Shown one piece after another: positions 44,661 through 57,436 of a stretch of DNA of 64,000 nt. Origin of the DNA: Ceratopteris richardii (taxonomy: Eukaryota > Streptophyta > Polypodiopsida > Polypodiales > Pteridaceae); assembly GCA_020310875.1 (NCBI GenBank), contig MU260066.1, positions 521,001 through 585,000 of the forward strand, given 5' to 3'. A program made the translations under genes and the position numbers. Each line of letters opens with the position of its first letter. Position 1 is the stretch's first letter. Below the pieces are notes generated by a model. That model had not been told where the DNA came from. It saw only the letters and a program-made list of their open reading frames with translations, and did no database searches.

Positions 44661-44869
44661 TAGGAACACAAAGAATTAGAGAGGAAGACGCTTCCACAGA
44701 TGAGGCTATGGACAATCAAGAGGCAGGTTCAATAGTGGAGGAAACAACTACCATCACAATTACAACCAAGGCTACAACAACAACTATCAAGTAGGCTTTA
44801 GAGGAAGGAGAGACTACAACAACTATACAACTAATCAAGAGGATTCCCTATTACTCATGAACATGACAA

Positions 44870-47800
44870 GCAAGCAAGGTAAAGATGATGAATACCTATT
44901 CTATATTGATTCTGGTTGTTCCAATCATGTAGCTGGCAAGGTAGTGTTATTGATTGGCCTTGAAGAACCCAAAGGGAAGCATGAAGCCCAGACAGGTGAT
45001 GACACTAGGCACTGAGTAAAGAAGATTGGAAATGTTAAAGCATCTGATGGTAACATGAATCTTCTAAGCAGGGTGTTGTATGTGCCAACAATAACCAAGA
45101 ATCTAATCAACGTTGGATATATTGTTGAGAAGTTTTTACATGTTAGATTCACAAGGCATGGAGCATATGTGGAGGACCCTCACTAAGGCTTCAAAAGGAT
45201 TGCAAAAGGTGAAAAATCTGGTAGAATTTTTACCTTTGAAGTTGAAGATACAAGAATAGAGTGTGCTTGGCATCCCAAATGTCAAGCAACATATGATTTA
45301 CAAATGTGGAGCATGCCAATTTGGCAAGTCACATAGGCAACCATTCAACAAAAGAGGATACATGTATGAAGACTACTTGGAGCTTGTACACACAGATGTG
45401 TGGGGTGCTAGCAGAGAGCCATCAATCTTAGGGTAAAGGTATTATGTTTCATTCATAGATGACTATAGTAGGTGGAATAATATATTTTATGAAGCATAAG
45501 GATGAAGTCTTCACTTGTTTGAAGAAGTATTTGGAAATGGTTGAGAATCAAACAGGTAAAAGTTTGAAGAGGCTCAGATATGATGGAGGTGGTGAGTATT
45601 TCTCACATGAGTTTGATTCCTTCTTACAAGATAGAGGCATAAAGAGAGAGACTACAAAAATGTACACTCCTAAACAGAATGGAGTGGCAGAGAGAAGAAA
45701 TAGATTAATAGTAGAGGCAGCAAGATCAATGTTGAATGAGAGAAAACTCCCTAATTATCTATGGGGAGAGGTTATTTCCACAACCACTTACCTAATCAAT
45801 AGGCTTCCATCCAAGTATTTGGATGGGATGACACCTTATGAGGCATGGAATGGCAAGAGACCTTCATTAGATCATTGTAAGATTTTTGGGTGCATTGTTC
45901 ATGCACACATACCCTCATAGATTAGGGGAAAGCTTGATCCAAAAGCTGAAAGATGCATATTTATTAGCTATGATCAGAATTAGAAAGGATATAGGTTATA
46001 TATTCCCACTAACAAAGGATTTATAGTTAGTAGGGATGTGGTATTTGATGAAAATAACTCTTGGGTTGAGGATGATTGTAGGAAAATAAAGCTACCCTAT
46101 GATTTGGAGAATGATTTTCCAAATCTGACCAAGGAAGAAACACATAGATCAGAGGATGTCAACTCAAAAGATGAAGAACAAATCAATCTTGAAGAATTTA
46201 AGGCTTCAAAGTTCAAGGGCAAAGTACAGATCAAAAGATTGGAAGACATTCCAGAGTCATCCAATCAATCATTTAGAAAATCTTAAAGGGAAAGCAAGAA
46301 ACCTATAAGGTATGGCTATGACACATCACTAGTCACCAAGCATTCTATATACATGGCTAAAGATTCTATGTCAGAGGAACCTTCTTCATTTGAAGAAGCC
46401 AACAAGAAAGAAGAATGGAGAGAAGCTATGCAGGAAGAAATTAAAGCACTTCAAGAGAATAGTACTTGAGATTCGATTCCCAAAAACCATTCATGAAGGT
46501 AATAGGATCCACGTGGATTTACAAAGTGAAAAAGGATTCAGATGGCACAATAAACAAGTATAAATCAAGGCTAGTAGCAAAGGGTTTTGCTCAAACCCAT
46601 GGAGTGGATTATGAGGAGACCTCACGTGTAGCCAAGATGCCAACTATCAGAGTTTTAGTAAGTATTGCTACTTCAAACAATTGGAACTTGTACCAATTAG
46701 ATGTTAAAAATGCATTCCTTAATGGGTGGATCTCTGAAGAGGTCTACATGGCTCAACCACCAGGATATGAAGACAAAGACAAACCTGATCATGTACATAA
46801 ATTAAGAAAGTCAGGGTATGGTTTAAACCAAGCTCCTAGCGCTTGGAACCATAGGCTGGTCACATACTTGCACGACAAAGGTTTTGTTGTAACCAAGATA
46901 GATTCTTCAGTATTCATTAAGAAGACTAATTCAGAGGTTATTTATCTATGTGTTTATGTGGATGACATTATCATTACAGGAAATGATGCCAATGGCACAA
47001 AGAAGATTAAAACCCAAATGAAGGAGGAGTTCAAGATCAATGATCTTGGGTTGCTGACATATTTTCTTGGTTTAGATTTTTTTATATAGATTCTGGTGTT
47101 TTCATTACTCAAAGAAAGTACATCCATGATATAAAAGTCAAGGTCAAGATGGAAAATGCAAAATTATAGGCACACCCATGGAATTTGATCACAAACTTAG
47201 TACTTATGAACGATAGTTGCTTGAAGACATTACAGGTTATCAAGTCTTGTTGGGAGTCTCAATTATGCAACCCTAACAAGAGTGGATATATGTTGTGGGG
47301 TAATTACATTGAGTCAATTCATGCATACACCAAGAAAAACTCACATGGAAGCTTCCAAAAGGAACTTAAAGTACTTGAAGAGTACCATAAATGAAGGGCT
47401 ATTTTATCCATTTACATCTGACTTGGATATAAAGCTATACTCTGATGCAGATTGGGCTGGCTTAAAAGATGATAGGAGGAGCACCTCTGGCTATTTATCT
47501 TTTGTAGGATCTAAGTTAATTTCATGGTCATCAAAGAAACAACCAACTGTGGCATTGTCATCAACAAAAGCTGAATATAGGGGCCTAACAAATGCAACAC
47601 AAGAGGCAATGTGGTTAAAGCTACTCTACTCAGACTTGGGGCTACATACATACACTCCAATAATCTTTGGAGATAATACTATCTCACTTATTTTGGTTGT
47701 TAATCTTGTATATCATGAAAGGACTAAGCACATTGAAGTGCATTATCATTATGTGAGAGAGAAGCTATTTATCAAGGACATACAATTTTCCTATGTATCA

Positions 47801-47905
47801 ACAAACTTGCAATGTGTAGATATGCTAACTAAATCTTTGGATGTAACTAAATTGAACATGTTCAAGATGATGATTGGATTGCAAGGGATTAAAGATAGTT
47901 GAAGC
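44870..47905 (+). pseudogene. pol region of copia element C
   Basis: Protease DSGCSNHVAG near 44910-44940; integrase region near 45290-45930 (HTDVWGASREPS; QNGVAERRNRLIVEAARSML near 45675); reverse transcriptase near 46470-47090 ([20 protein letters not shown] near 46690, YVDDIIITG near 46957); RNase H near 47430-47800 (YSDADWAGLKDDRRSTSGYL near 47440). A non-coding stretch of about 20 bases leads to the polypurine tract. Broken; about eight breaks. Confidence 0.92.
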
Positions 47906-47920
47906 TCAAGCATATTAGGC

Positions 47921-47932
47921 TTGAGGGGGAGC
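47921..47932 (+). other. polypurine tract of element C
   Basis: TTGAGGGGGAGC, identical to that of element B, directly before the 3' LTR. Confidence 0.88.
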
Positions 47933-48704
47933 TATGGGTGCAATTACTCCAAACCTAAATGCTTGGTTACTTATCCTAAAGTTCATATATTCATTCATGT
48001 ATTAGCACATGAATGATATCTTGTAAAATATTGATTTTTACTCCTTGTAAAAGTGCATTTGTGGAATCACTTCCAATTACGAGTTCTTAGGAGAATCTTT
48101 ACAAAAATTATTTCTCCAACACATAAAAGAGGACTATCTAGTCATGTGGAAGAAGCCAGATATAGCAAACATTTTAGAGGAATTTGTGTGGCATATTGAG
48201 CTCAAAATATATCTCTTCTATTTCCCTCACATTGTTCAATCATTCATTTCCAATGTCAATGTATTTATGTGCATTAATACATATAATCTTCCCATGTCTT
48301 CTCTTCTACTCTCTCATAGACTACTCAAAATAGTGAGCTTCTCTTACCTATTTCTCACCATGTACTCGACATATTTTAGTGATTTAAGTTGGTATAGATT
48401 CGTTAGATAGTCTATTTCTATGTTACAAACTTTTATTTTGATTGCCTCAGCCACTCTCGAGTTATGTGCAAAACATTGCTCTTTCTTCTACATACTATTA
48501 ACTCCCAAAAATGTCGGGATGCATCTCAGTTTTGCTAAGCATCATTCTCTGAGCATAGTTGATCTATTCAAACAAAATGACTTGTGAAAGTTAGCTATCT
48601 CAATTAGTTGTATATTCCCAAAAGGATTGTTTCCAATTGTTTCCAAGAAAGGAGTATTGTTCATTTTCTTGAGCAGGTGTAGTGACCACAATAGCAAGTT
48701 TTGG
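47933..48704 (+). repeat. 3' LTR of C, first segment
   Basis: Begins TATGGGTGCAATTACTCC and matches the 5' LTR. It ends with CAAGTTTTGG (48695-48704), the left target duplication of the LINE. Confidence 0.92.
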
Positions 48705-48823
48705 GATCTCACCCTAAATGGTGAAATCATGTTTGAAGATCATATCTCAAATACTCATTGATTTTTTGGTTGTTCGCAGGTCCTTTTGAAGCATATGATG
48801 ATGTTGATTAGGAGGGTGGACCT

Positions 48824-49901
48824 TGTTGGTGCATTTTACCCAAGCCTGCATGCTTGATATGCTTGATATTATCCTCATTTGTAAGTCACATGAGTAGTCA
48901 TGTGAACACCTCTTGTAAAAGAGTTCTTTTTTATCTCTTGTAATTGAAAAAAGAAAAAGGAAAAGGATGGCTTACCTCATCCATGATGTACAAGCAAACT
49001 CGTGGCTCTAACTACCTAAAATCACGAATTCTTCAGCTGAGGGAATATCTCCTAACTTTGGGGATCACTTTTAGGTGGAGCCATTTGAATTTGAATTCAA
49101 AACTCCCTCCAAGAATAGCTATAAAAAGAGCAAGAAGGAAGAGGCGATTAGCAAGCCTTGTACGTGACCACTTCATGTCATTTTGTAGACATTGAAGAGC
49201 TTACTCCATAGCTCTATCATTCTACTCCCATTGTGCAAAGATTCATTGCCAATGTGGTTGTAATCATATGTGAATCTATACATTTGTAATTATCTACTTT
49301 TGTGTTTTGTTCTCTGCTATACTCACTTAGAGTAGTACCTTCAGAAGGTCATATCTCGAGTTATACTGAACTTTTTTCAGTGATTTAACATGCGTTGGAT
49401 AGCGCATATTGTCTACTTTCTGCATACAATTTTCAAGGTCATTGGATTTACAATTTTGGAGATATCTGCATTTTACTGCTCACTGGTCTATCTCTGCAGA
49501 GCCCCGAGAATTGTGGGCATGTTCCAGAAATTGATAAATCTTGTTCTCAGTGCTCAGTCCATCATTTGAAGTGTTTTAACTTGGATTGGGAAGCTTGCTA
49601 AGTCTATTTGCTATGCCCAAAAGGAATTTTTCTAATTCGTACCAGGTTGAGAGCACTGTTCATTTTTTCTAGCATGTGTATGTCCAAAAATAGCAAGTTT
49701 TGGGAGCTAGTCATTTTGCAACTTGTCTATCTTCACTTAAACTTTTGGGATACATGTTCCAAAGTACTTGGCTGATATTTTGGTGGATTTAGGAAGTTCA
49801 AAGGGTCTACTAATCAACTCTGAAGTCTCAGTTGGCTGGTGTGAAGCTGGTTGTAGCAGCACCTACTCATCTTTGGATTGCATCCACCATCTCTCTTCAC
49901 A
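48824..49901 (+). repeat. 5' LTR of copia element D
   Basis: 1,078 bases, TGTTGGTGCATTTTACCC to CTCTCTTCACA. TTTGAATTTGAATTCAAA at 49084-49101 lies 17 bases before the TATA box. Confidence 0.97.
49119..49128 (+). promoter_or_regulatory. TATA box in D 5' LTR
   Basis: CTATAAAAAG, conserved in the 3' LTR (54467-54476) and in element E (minus strand, 59138-59146). Confidence 0.7.
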
Positions 49902-49902
49902 A

Positions 49903-49914
49903 TGGTATCAGAGC
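49903..49914 (+). other. primer-binding site of element D
   Basis: TGGTATCAGAGC, perfect complement of the initiator-Met tRNA 3' end, one base inside the LTR. Confidence 0.95.
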
Positions 49915-49927
49915 ATAGTCAAGCAAC

Positions 49928-50965
49928 ATGGGAGATGGATTTCCATCAACAATTGAAAAATTGGATCAAAACAACTACCCGGCATGGTCTCTAAGGATGG
50001 AGGCTTACCTTCAAGGGAGGAATCTATATGGATTCATATCCGGAGATGAAGCAATGCCAACCATGAGGAACAAAGGGCAACCATCACATGAAGAAGTGGA
50101 AGGACTTTCGAATTGGTGTTCGAAGGATGCACTTGCAAGGTCCTATATTCTTAACTCAATCTCTGATTTTATTTTACCTCATGTCAAGGGATGCAAGACA
50201 TCAAGAGAGACCTGGAATGCACTTGCTTCTTTCTTCTCTTCCAACACTCGAGCAAGGAAGAACCAATTGTGGATGGAGTTCACAACAATGAAGAAAAGCC
50301 CGAAGCAAAATGTGACTGATTATGTCACAAAGATGAAGGACATTTCCGACCAACTTGGAAGCATTGGAGAGGTAATTGAAGAGGAGAAAATCATTAGACA
50401 AATCATAAATGGAATCAAAGCAGACGACAAGTGGGAGTCATTCACAACAGCCATGGATTTATACATGGATATGCATGTACCCAACCTCAACACACTCATG
50501 GGCCAACTCTTCACTCATGAAGCAAAGATTAGCAAAGATGGTGAGTCCTCAAGAGGTAATCAAACTTTTGCCTTATATTCTGATAAAGCTAAGGTCAAGG
50601 ACAAGTCAAAGAATAGGAAGAATGAAGATGAAGGTAGCTCTTTCCAAGCAAACATTGCAGGTAGAGGAAGAGCTAGAGGAAGAGGCAGAAGTGGAAAGCA
50701 AGGCAGGGGAGATTCCAATCATCTCAACCTTGCAACATATGTGGCTTATCTAACCATACTATTGAAGAATGTTTCAGGAATCCACGGAACTCAAGAGGAA
50801 GAGGATTCAATAGAGGTGGCTATGGATCAAATAGAGGCAGATACAATGGAGGCTACAACAACAACAACTACTACAACAACAATTACAACAACAACTATCA
50901 AAGTGGCCATAGAGGAAGAAGAGACTACAATAACTATGCAGAGGACCAAATTCAAGAAGATTCAT
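49928..50965 (+). pseudogene. gag region of copia element D
   Basis: Starts MGDGFPSTIEKLDQNNYPAW 14 bases after the primer site. UBN2-type capsid occupies about residues 60-200 (WCSKDALARSYILNSISDFI; KDISDQLGSIGEVIEEEKII). A Lys-rich linker, an RG-rich tract (near 50655-50715), a CCHC knuckle (C-x2-C-x4-H-x4-C, near 50730-50773) and a Tyr/Asn/Gly-rich repeat tail (50840-50900) follow. It forms virus-like particles and binds element RNA. Close to whole; about one break. Confidence 0.9.
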
Positions 50966-50967
50966 TA

Positions 50968-53900
50968 TTGATTATGAATCTATTAGTGAAGAAGGGTAAG
51001 GATGATGATCACATATTTTACATTGATTCGGGATGCTCGAACCATGTCGCAGGAAATGTGGCTTTACTTTCTGATTTGGAAGATCCTCATAACAAGCATG
51101 AAGTGCAGACAGGAGATGACACAAGGCACTCAGTGGAGAAGATAGGTAATGTGAAGACATCATATGGGAATATGAACCTCTTAAGCAAAGTCTTGTATGT
51201 CCCTACAATTACCAAAAATTTAATAAGTGTTGGACAGATTGTTGAAAAAGGATTGCAGGTTAGATTCAACCGATTTGGAGCATATGTTGAAGACCCAAGG
51301 CAAGGCTTTAGAAGGATTTCCAAAGGAGAAAAGACAGGAAGGCTTTTCATTTTTGAAGTGGAAGATACAAAGAACATAGCTTTGTTTAGCTATGGATCTC
51401 AAACTCTAACAGAGTTGGAGATATGGCACAAAAGGCTTGCTCACATTGGTGAGAGGACACTCAAACAAATTTGCAGGGACCAAAGTGTACTTGGTTTGCC
51501 TAATATCACAAGGCAACACATGATTTATAAGTGTGAAGCTTGTCAACTCGCCAAGGCTCATAGACAACCTTTCAATAAGAAAGGATATATATCAAAATCC
51601 TTTAGATCTAGTGCACACAGATGTGTGGGGTCCAAGTAAGGAGCCATCTATATCAGGCTCAAGATATTATGTGTCTTTCGTAGATGATTGTAGCAGGTGG
51701 ACCATTCTGTTTTTCATGAAGCACAAGGATGAAGTGTTTAATTGCTTTAAGAAGTATATTGCTCTTGTTGAAAACCAAACAGGTAGGACTTTGAAAAGAC
51801 TCATATCAGATGGTGGAGGAGAATACTTCTCTTCTAAATTTGATGCCTTCTTGCATGAAAGAGGCATTAAAAGGGAAGTCACTACAAGGTATACACCCGA
51901 ACTCAATGGTGTAGCAAAGAGGAGAAACAGAGCTATTGTCGAAGCTGCAAGGTCCATGCTCAACGAAAAGGGATTGCCAAACTACCTATGGGCAGAGGCT
52001 GTATCTACAGCCACATATCTCATAAATAGACTTCCATCTAAGTCACTAGATGGAACAACTCCGTATGAAGTGTGGAATGGAAGAAGACCTAGTCTAGAGC
52101 ATTGTAAAATCTTTGGATGCTTAGCCTATGCTCACATTCCTTCTCAAGTAAGAGGGAAATTGGATCCCAAGGCAGAGAAGTGCGTATTTATTGGTTATGA
52201 CCAAAACCAAAAAGGATATAGATTGTACAATCCAATCAATAAAGGATTTTCTGTGAGTAGAGATGTAATTTTTGATGAAAACAAATCATGGTTTGATGAT
52301 GACAGGAAAGTGAAGCTGCCGTATGACTTGGATGAAGACTTTCCGTCACTTCAACCAAAGGAACCAAAGCAGCTTGAAGAAAGTGATTCGGAGATTGACC
52401 TAGAAGACTTGGAAAGACTAAAGCTATGGAAGAACAAAGGTAAAGCAAAGATGCAGGATGCTACATATGGACCCGAGAGCTCACATCAACCACTTAGAAG
52501 GTCTTCAAGGGAGAAGAAGAAACCAGAGAGGTTTGGTTATGATACTTCTTTGGTCACCAAGCACTCAATCTACATTGCAAAAGATTCAACCAATGAAGAG
52601 CCTACCACATTTGAAGAAGCACAAAGCAAGAAAGCTTGGAGAAATGCAATGGATGAAGAAATGGAAGCCTTGAAGGAGAATGACACTTGGGAGCTTGTAC
52701 CTAACAAGCGATCTATGAAGGTAATTGGATCTCGATGGATATACAAAATCAAAAGGAATCTAGATGGAAGTATAAATAGACACAAAGCAAGGTTAGTTGC
52801 TAAAGGGTTTGCTCAAACCCATGGTATTGATTATGAGAGACTTTCTCTCCTGTTGCAAAAATGCCTACAATTAGGGTTCTCATTAGTCTTGCTGCATCTA
52901 GAAATTGGAATCTCTATCAACTTGATGTAAAGAATGCTTTCTTGAATGGATGGATTTCTGAGGAAGTGTATATGGCACAACCTCCTGGATATGAGGATGC
53001 ACATCATCCTAACTATGTATGCAAATTAAAGAAAGCTTTGTATGGATTGAAGCAAGCTCCAAGAGCTTGGAATTTCAGATTGGTGACTTATTTGCAGGAC
53101 CAAGGATTCAAAGCTAGCAAGGCGGATACCTCTTTGTTCATAAAGAGGAATGGATCTGAAGTGATCTATTTATGTGTGTATGTTGATGATATTATTATCA
53201 CAGGCAATGATCTTGAAGGAATCAAACAGGTAAAGAGTCAAATGAAGGAGGAGTTCAAAATAAGTGACATCAGACCACTCACTTATTTCCTTGGATTGGA
53301 GTTGATCTACACAGATTCAGGTATATACATCACACAAAGGAAGTATGTGCATGACATGCTCGTCAAGTTCAAGATGGAAAATACCAAGTGTGCAGGTACA
53401 CCTATGGAGCAAAATCATAAGCTTAGTGCTTATGAAGGAGAGCCAATTGAAGACATCACAAGCTATGAAAGCTTGGTTGGAAGTTTGAACTATGCAACAC
53501 TCACAAGGGTGGATATATGCTATAGTGTTAGCATATTGAGTCAGTTTATGCATAAGCCGAGAAGACCACATATGGAAGCGGCCAAGAGAGTCCTCAAGTA
53601 CCTAAAGGGGACTATGAATGAAGGTTTGTTTTATTCATTTACTTCAGATATTGAGCTAAAGGTCTACTCAGATGCAGATTGGGCCGGATCTAAAGATGAT
53701 AGAAGAAGCACATCAGGGTATATATCATTTGCAGGTTCAAAAATCATTTCTTGGTCATCGAAGAAGCAACCAACCGTGGCATTATCTTCTACTGAAGCCA
53801 AATATAGAGTTTTGGCTAATGCAACTCAAGAAATCATGTGGTTAAAGTCTTTATACACAGATCTTGGACTTCATTCTTCAACATCTCACATTTTTGGTGA

Positions 53901-54129
53901 CAACACAAGCTCATTACATCTAGCAGCTAATCCAGTATACCATGCTAGAACCAAGCATATTGAAGTCCACTACCATTATGTAAGGGAGAAGCTAATGAGC
54001 AAGGATATTCAACTATCCTATGTCTCTACAGATATGCAATGTGTAGACATGTTGACTAAAGCTCTTGATGGTACAAAGTTAAGTAGATTCAAGTTGATGA
54101 TTGGCTTGCAGGAAATCAAGGACAATTGA
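50968..54129 (+). pseudogene. pol region of copia element D
   Basis: Protease DSGCSNHVAG near 51028-51057; pre-integrase H-x3-H...C-x2-C finger near 51425-51550; integrase core near 51600-52000 (HTDVWGPSKEPS, SDGGGEYFSSKFD); linker with FGCLAYAHIPSQVRGKLDPK near 52115; reverse transcriptase near 52690-53310 ([20 protein letters not shown] near 52930, YVDDIIITG near 53179); RNase H near 53640-54010 (YSDADWAGSKDDRRSTSGYI near 53665, HARTKHIEVHYHYVREKL near 53942). Ty1/copia order PR-IN-RT-RH. Nearly whole; about two or three breaks. Confidence 0.95.
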
Positions 54130-54158
54130 AGACTTATTTGGAGGCCAAGCATGTTAGG

Positions 54159-54171
54159 CTTGAGGGGGAGC
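54159..54171 (+). other. polypurine tract of element D
   Basis: CTTGAGGGGGAGC before the 3' LTR start at 54172. Confidence 0.9.
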
Positions 54172-55250
54172 TGTTGGTGCATTTTACCCAAGCCTACATG
54201 CATGATATGCTTGATATTATCCTCATTTGTAAGTCACATGAGTAGTCGTGTGAACACCTCTTGTAAAAGAGTTCTTTTTTATCTCTTGTAATTGGAAAAA
54301 GAAAAAGGAAAAGGAAGGCTTACCTCATCCATGATGTACAAGCAAACTCGTGGCTCTAACTACCTAAAACCATGAATTTTTCAGCTGAGGGAATATCTCC
54401 TAACTTTGGGGATCACTTTTAGGTGGAGCCATTTGAATTTGAATTCAAAACTCCCTCCAAGAATAGCTATAAAAAGAGCAAGAAGGAAGAGGCGATTAGC
54501 AAGCCTTGTACGTGACCACTTCATGTCATTTTGTAGAGATTGAAAAGCTTACTCCATAGCTCTATCCTTCTACTCCCATTGTGCAAAGATTCATTGCCAA
54601 TGTGGTTGTAATCATATGTGAATCTATACATTTGTCATTATCTACTTTTGTGTTTTGTTCTCTGCTATACTCACTCAGAGTAGTACCTTCAGAAGGTTAT
54701 ATCTCGAGTTATAATGAACCTTTTTTAGTGATTTAATGTGCGTTGGATAGCGCATACTGTCTACTTTCTGCATACAAATTTTCAAGGTCATTGGATTTAC
54801 AGTTTTGGAGATATCTGCATTTTCCTGTGCACTGGTCTATCTCTGTAGAGCCCCGAGAATTGTGGGCATGTTCCAGAAATTGATAAATCTTGTTCTCAGT
54901 TCTCAGTCCATCATTTGAAGTGTTTTAACTTGGATTGGTAAGCTTGCTAAGTCTATTTTCTATGCCCAAAAGGAATTTTTCTAATTCCTACCAGGTTGAG
55001 AGCACTGTTCATTTTTTCCAGCAGGTGTATGTCCAAAAATAGCAAGTTTTGGGAGCTAGTCATTTCGCAACTTGTCTGTCTTCACTTAAACTTTTGGGAT
55101 ACATGTTCCAAAGTACTTGGCTGATATTTTGGTGGATTTAGGAAGCTCAAAGGGTCTACTAATCAACTCTGAAGTCTCAGTTGGCTGGTGTGAAGCTGGT
55201 TGTAGCGGCACCTACTCATCTTTGGATTGCATCCACCATCTCTCTTCACA
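54172..55250 (+). repeat. 3' LTR of copia element D
   Basis: 1,079 bases with the same ends as the 5' copy, followed by GACCT. Confidence 0.97.
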
Positions 55251-55379
55251 GACCTTAGTGTTCATAGGAAACATGTCAAGTTAGAAGACATTGCTCAAGA
55301 CATGCTAAAGAACTTCAAATCCAGGAGAGAAAGAATCACTTGGATCCTGCCCAAGCTTAATAGACTCTAGAAAGTTAGT

Positions 55380-55965
55380 TGGAATGCTCAAGAATGGTCT
55401 TATAGATTTCGGTGTATTTGGCACCTACCTGTGAACATCAAACACTCCTTTCTCCTCTGGCTTATTTTGCACAGTGGTGTGGTGTGGTGCTAAGGACAAG
55501 AAGTTGAACATTAATAATGGTGTATGTATTTTTTGTGGTAGTGTGGAAGATCTCCCCCACCTTTTTATCAGTTGTTTACATGCTCAATGTTTTTGGATTT
55601 GTATCTTACCCTTTTGTCAGAAACATAACTTCTAGCTTGGCTACAAAGAACTTCTGCTGGGGGTATGCAACAACTTTGATTTTGTCTTATGGAACATGTG
55701 GAGAGCCAATATTCTATGGAGTATCTGGAAGAGTAGAAATATGGCCATGTTCAGCAACAAGAACTCCACTGGTGCAACTGTATTCTCTTTACTGTTTGGG
55801 CTGAAGGCTATGAGCATCAAAGCTCTTGCTACCACAGTTGATGCTCCTGAGGAGGGTTTCTCTCTATCTAGGCATCTGTACATTACCAGAACTAGCCAAT
55901 GGAGAGACTCCCTTTTGAAATTGAACTCAGCCACTAGAATTGAGACGGTGGAATTGTGTCTATAG
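55380..55965 (+). pseudogene. LINE ORF2 C-terminal zinc-binding domain
   Basis: Matches the zf-RVT region at the end of plant L1 ORF2 proteins. The stretch FRCIWHLPVNIKHSFLLWLI (near 55408) is followed in another frame by KLNINNGVCIFCGSVEDLPH and LFISC (about 55496-55572), with the C-x2-C...H...C metal ligands and an FW motif after it. The remaining ORF (to 55965) has the helical, Trp-containing tail IWKSRNMAMFSNKN seen after this domain. In intact elements it aids RNA binding by the reverse transcriptase. Frameshifts and stops separate the blocks, so no product is expected. A 3' UTR of about 215 bases and the poly-A tail follow. Confidence 0.8.
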
Positions 55966-56198
55966 TTGATTTTTGTCCTCTTTATTGTTGGCTTTCTGGC
56001 TCCCTTGTACTATTGTCACTAGTTGTAGTCTAAGCTAGTGTACTAGCTGCAGTACCTATCTACATTTTGAGTCGGTGAACATGGCCAGATGTGTCTTGGC
56101 CTTGCTATGTAAATGGTGGGGGTAGTCTTGCCCTCTGTACATTGATACATGCCATTATTAATCAATTTCTTGTTCTCTCAAAAAAAAACAAGTTTTGG

Positions 56199-56397
56199 CT
56201 CATAGTGAAAAGTCCAAGTTATCTATTTTGATCCAATGATTTCAGGATCATCTTCCAAAGTACTTGGGGGATAATTTGTGCTTCCTAGAAATCTCGAGAG
56301 GTCTACTTTGCACTCATCAACTCAGTTTTGGCTTGTGTGAAGCAGCAATTTGCAATACCATCTCATCTCTAGAAGGTGTCCACCATCTCCTCCAACA
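56199..56397 (+). repeat. 3' LTR of C, last segment
   Basis: Continues after the LINE with ctcatagtgaaaagtccaag as in the 5' LTR near 43590, and ends CTCCTCCAACA, followed by TATGG. Confidence 0.9.
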
Positions 56398-57399
56398 TAT
56401 GGATGCTTCAAAACCTATACAAGCAATATGACTAGGATCATTTCTAGAAAAATGAACTTTACTTTCTCAAAGGTTACCTCAACTAACATGTGCTCCATGG
56501 GAAAGACCATTCCGATTATGTCATGTAGCATCAATTACTTGGCCTGAGTCACTTTAGACAACATCCTGATCATTGCTCTTGTAGTTAATCTTCGAAGTTC
56601 CAAAATCAACCTTCTCTCGAACATCATGATGAATATTCCCAACTCTCATTACCTTGATTGGTAAGAGTTCTTGTAAATAGGTCACTATCCTTAGCGAGCT
56701 ATCTAATTTTCAACTATTCTCATTACCATGGTCATCACAGATTGTTACAACTAGACTACTATGAACTACAGATTCTACATAATTCACCTTGCAATGATGT
56801 TCATATGATTCTACATCCTTACTGAAATCATGTCCATTCAAGCTATGCCAATTTTATCCTTCTAATTTTCCAGGCTTAGCTACTCTCATCTTGGTCACTT
56901 TTAGTTATCAACAACATGGTAACTTTAATGTATTGGTTTGTTTATATTCATCATAAATTATTGTTGGTATTATAAAGCGAATTTCTCATATGGTGCATTA
57001 ATGTTGCTGAGTGCCAAGAATGATTGGTTGCACCTATATTCATATCTTTTCATATTCTTCTATGACAATTTTCATATCCTCAATTAACCACATCATCTTA
57101 TTCATTTAAGTGTTGTAGATTTTATTATTTATATCACAGATGATCTTTGAGCATAATTAATGCATTTTTCACAGGGAACTAGTATTGCTCTTTGCTTGGA
57201 AGGAGGAGCATCAAAGGGAAACTTATGAAATACATGGATAGAGAGAGAGAGAGAGATTATAGGTAGCATATGGCAAGGAAAGATCAAGCAAAAAGATGGA
57301 GACTTCCAAGTTGTTGGAAGATGGCCTAGATTGTTGAAAATACTGAACATACGGGCTTCAAACAACCATGTGAAGAGGGGAACTAAAGATCTATAGATA

Positions 57400-57436
<37 letters not shown>

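Larger units (their letters stand above)
48824..55250 (+). mobile_element. copia element D, full length, youngest-looking
   Basis: LTRs 48824-49901 and 54172-55250, primer site, gag, pol and polypurine tract in canonical order, flanked by a perfect GACCT duplication (48819-48823 and 55251-55255) inside the LINE. By eye about three dozen differences in 1,078 LTR bases, about 3%, the lowest in the window. Nearly whole; about three or four breaks. Confidence 0.97.
48705..56188 (+). mobile_element. L1-type LINE, 5' truncated, split by D
   Basis: LINE segments are 48705-48823 and 55256-56188; element D lies between them. It ends in nine A's (56180-56188) and is flanked by a perfect 10-base duplication CAAGTTTTGG (48695-48704 and 56189-56198), the hallmark of target-primed reverse transcription. 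Only the last part of ORF2 and the 3' UTR are present (about 1.05 kb), so it was truncated on insertion, as most LINE copies are. It lies in the C 3' LTR and predates D. Confidence 0.9.
31338..56397 (+). mobile_element. copia element C, split by nested insertions
   Basis: The oldest layer of the right half. 5' LTR: 31338-31379 continued at 42770-43783. Internal region: 43784-47932. 3' LTR: 47933-48704 continued at 56199-56397. Gy1 lies in the 5' LTR and the LINE (with D inside it) in the 3' LTR. Flanking target duplication is TATAG (31333-31337) against TATGG (56398-56402), four of five bases. Coding parts are broken, around ten breaks. Confidence 0.9.
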
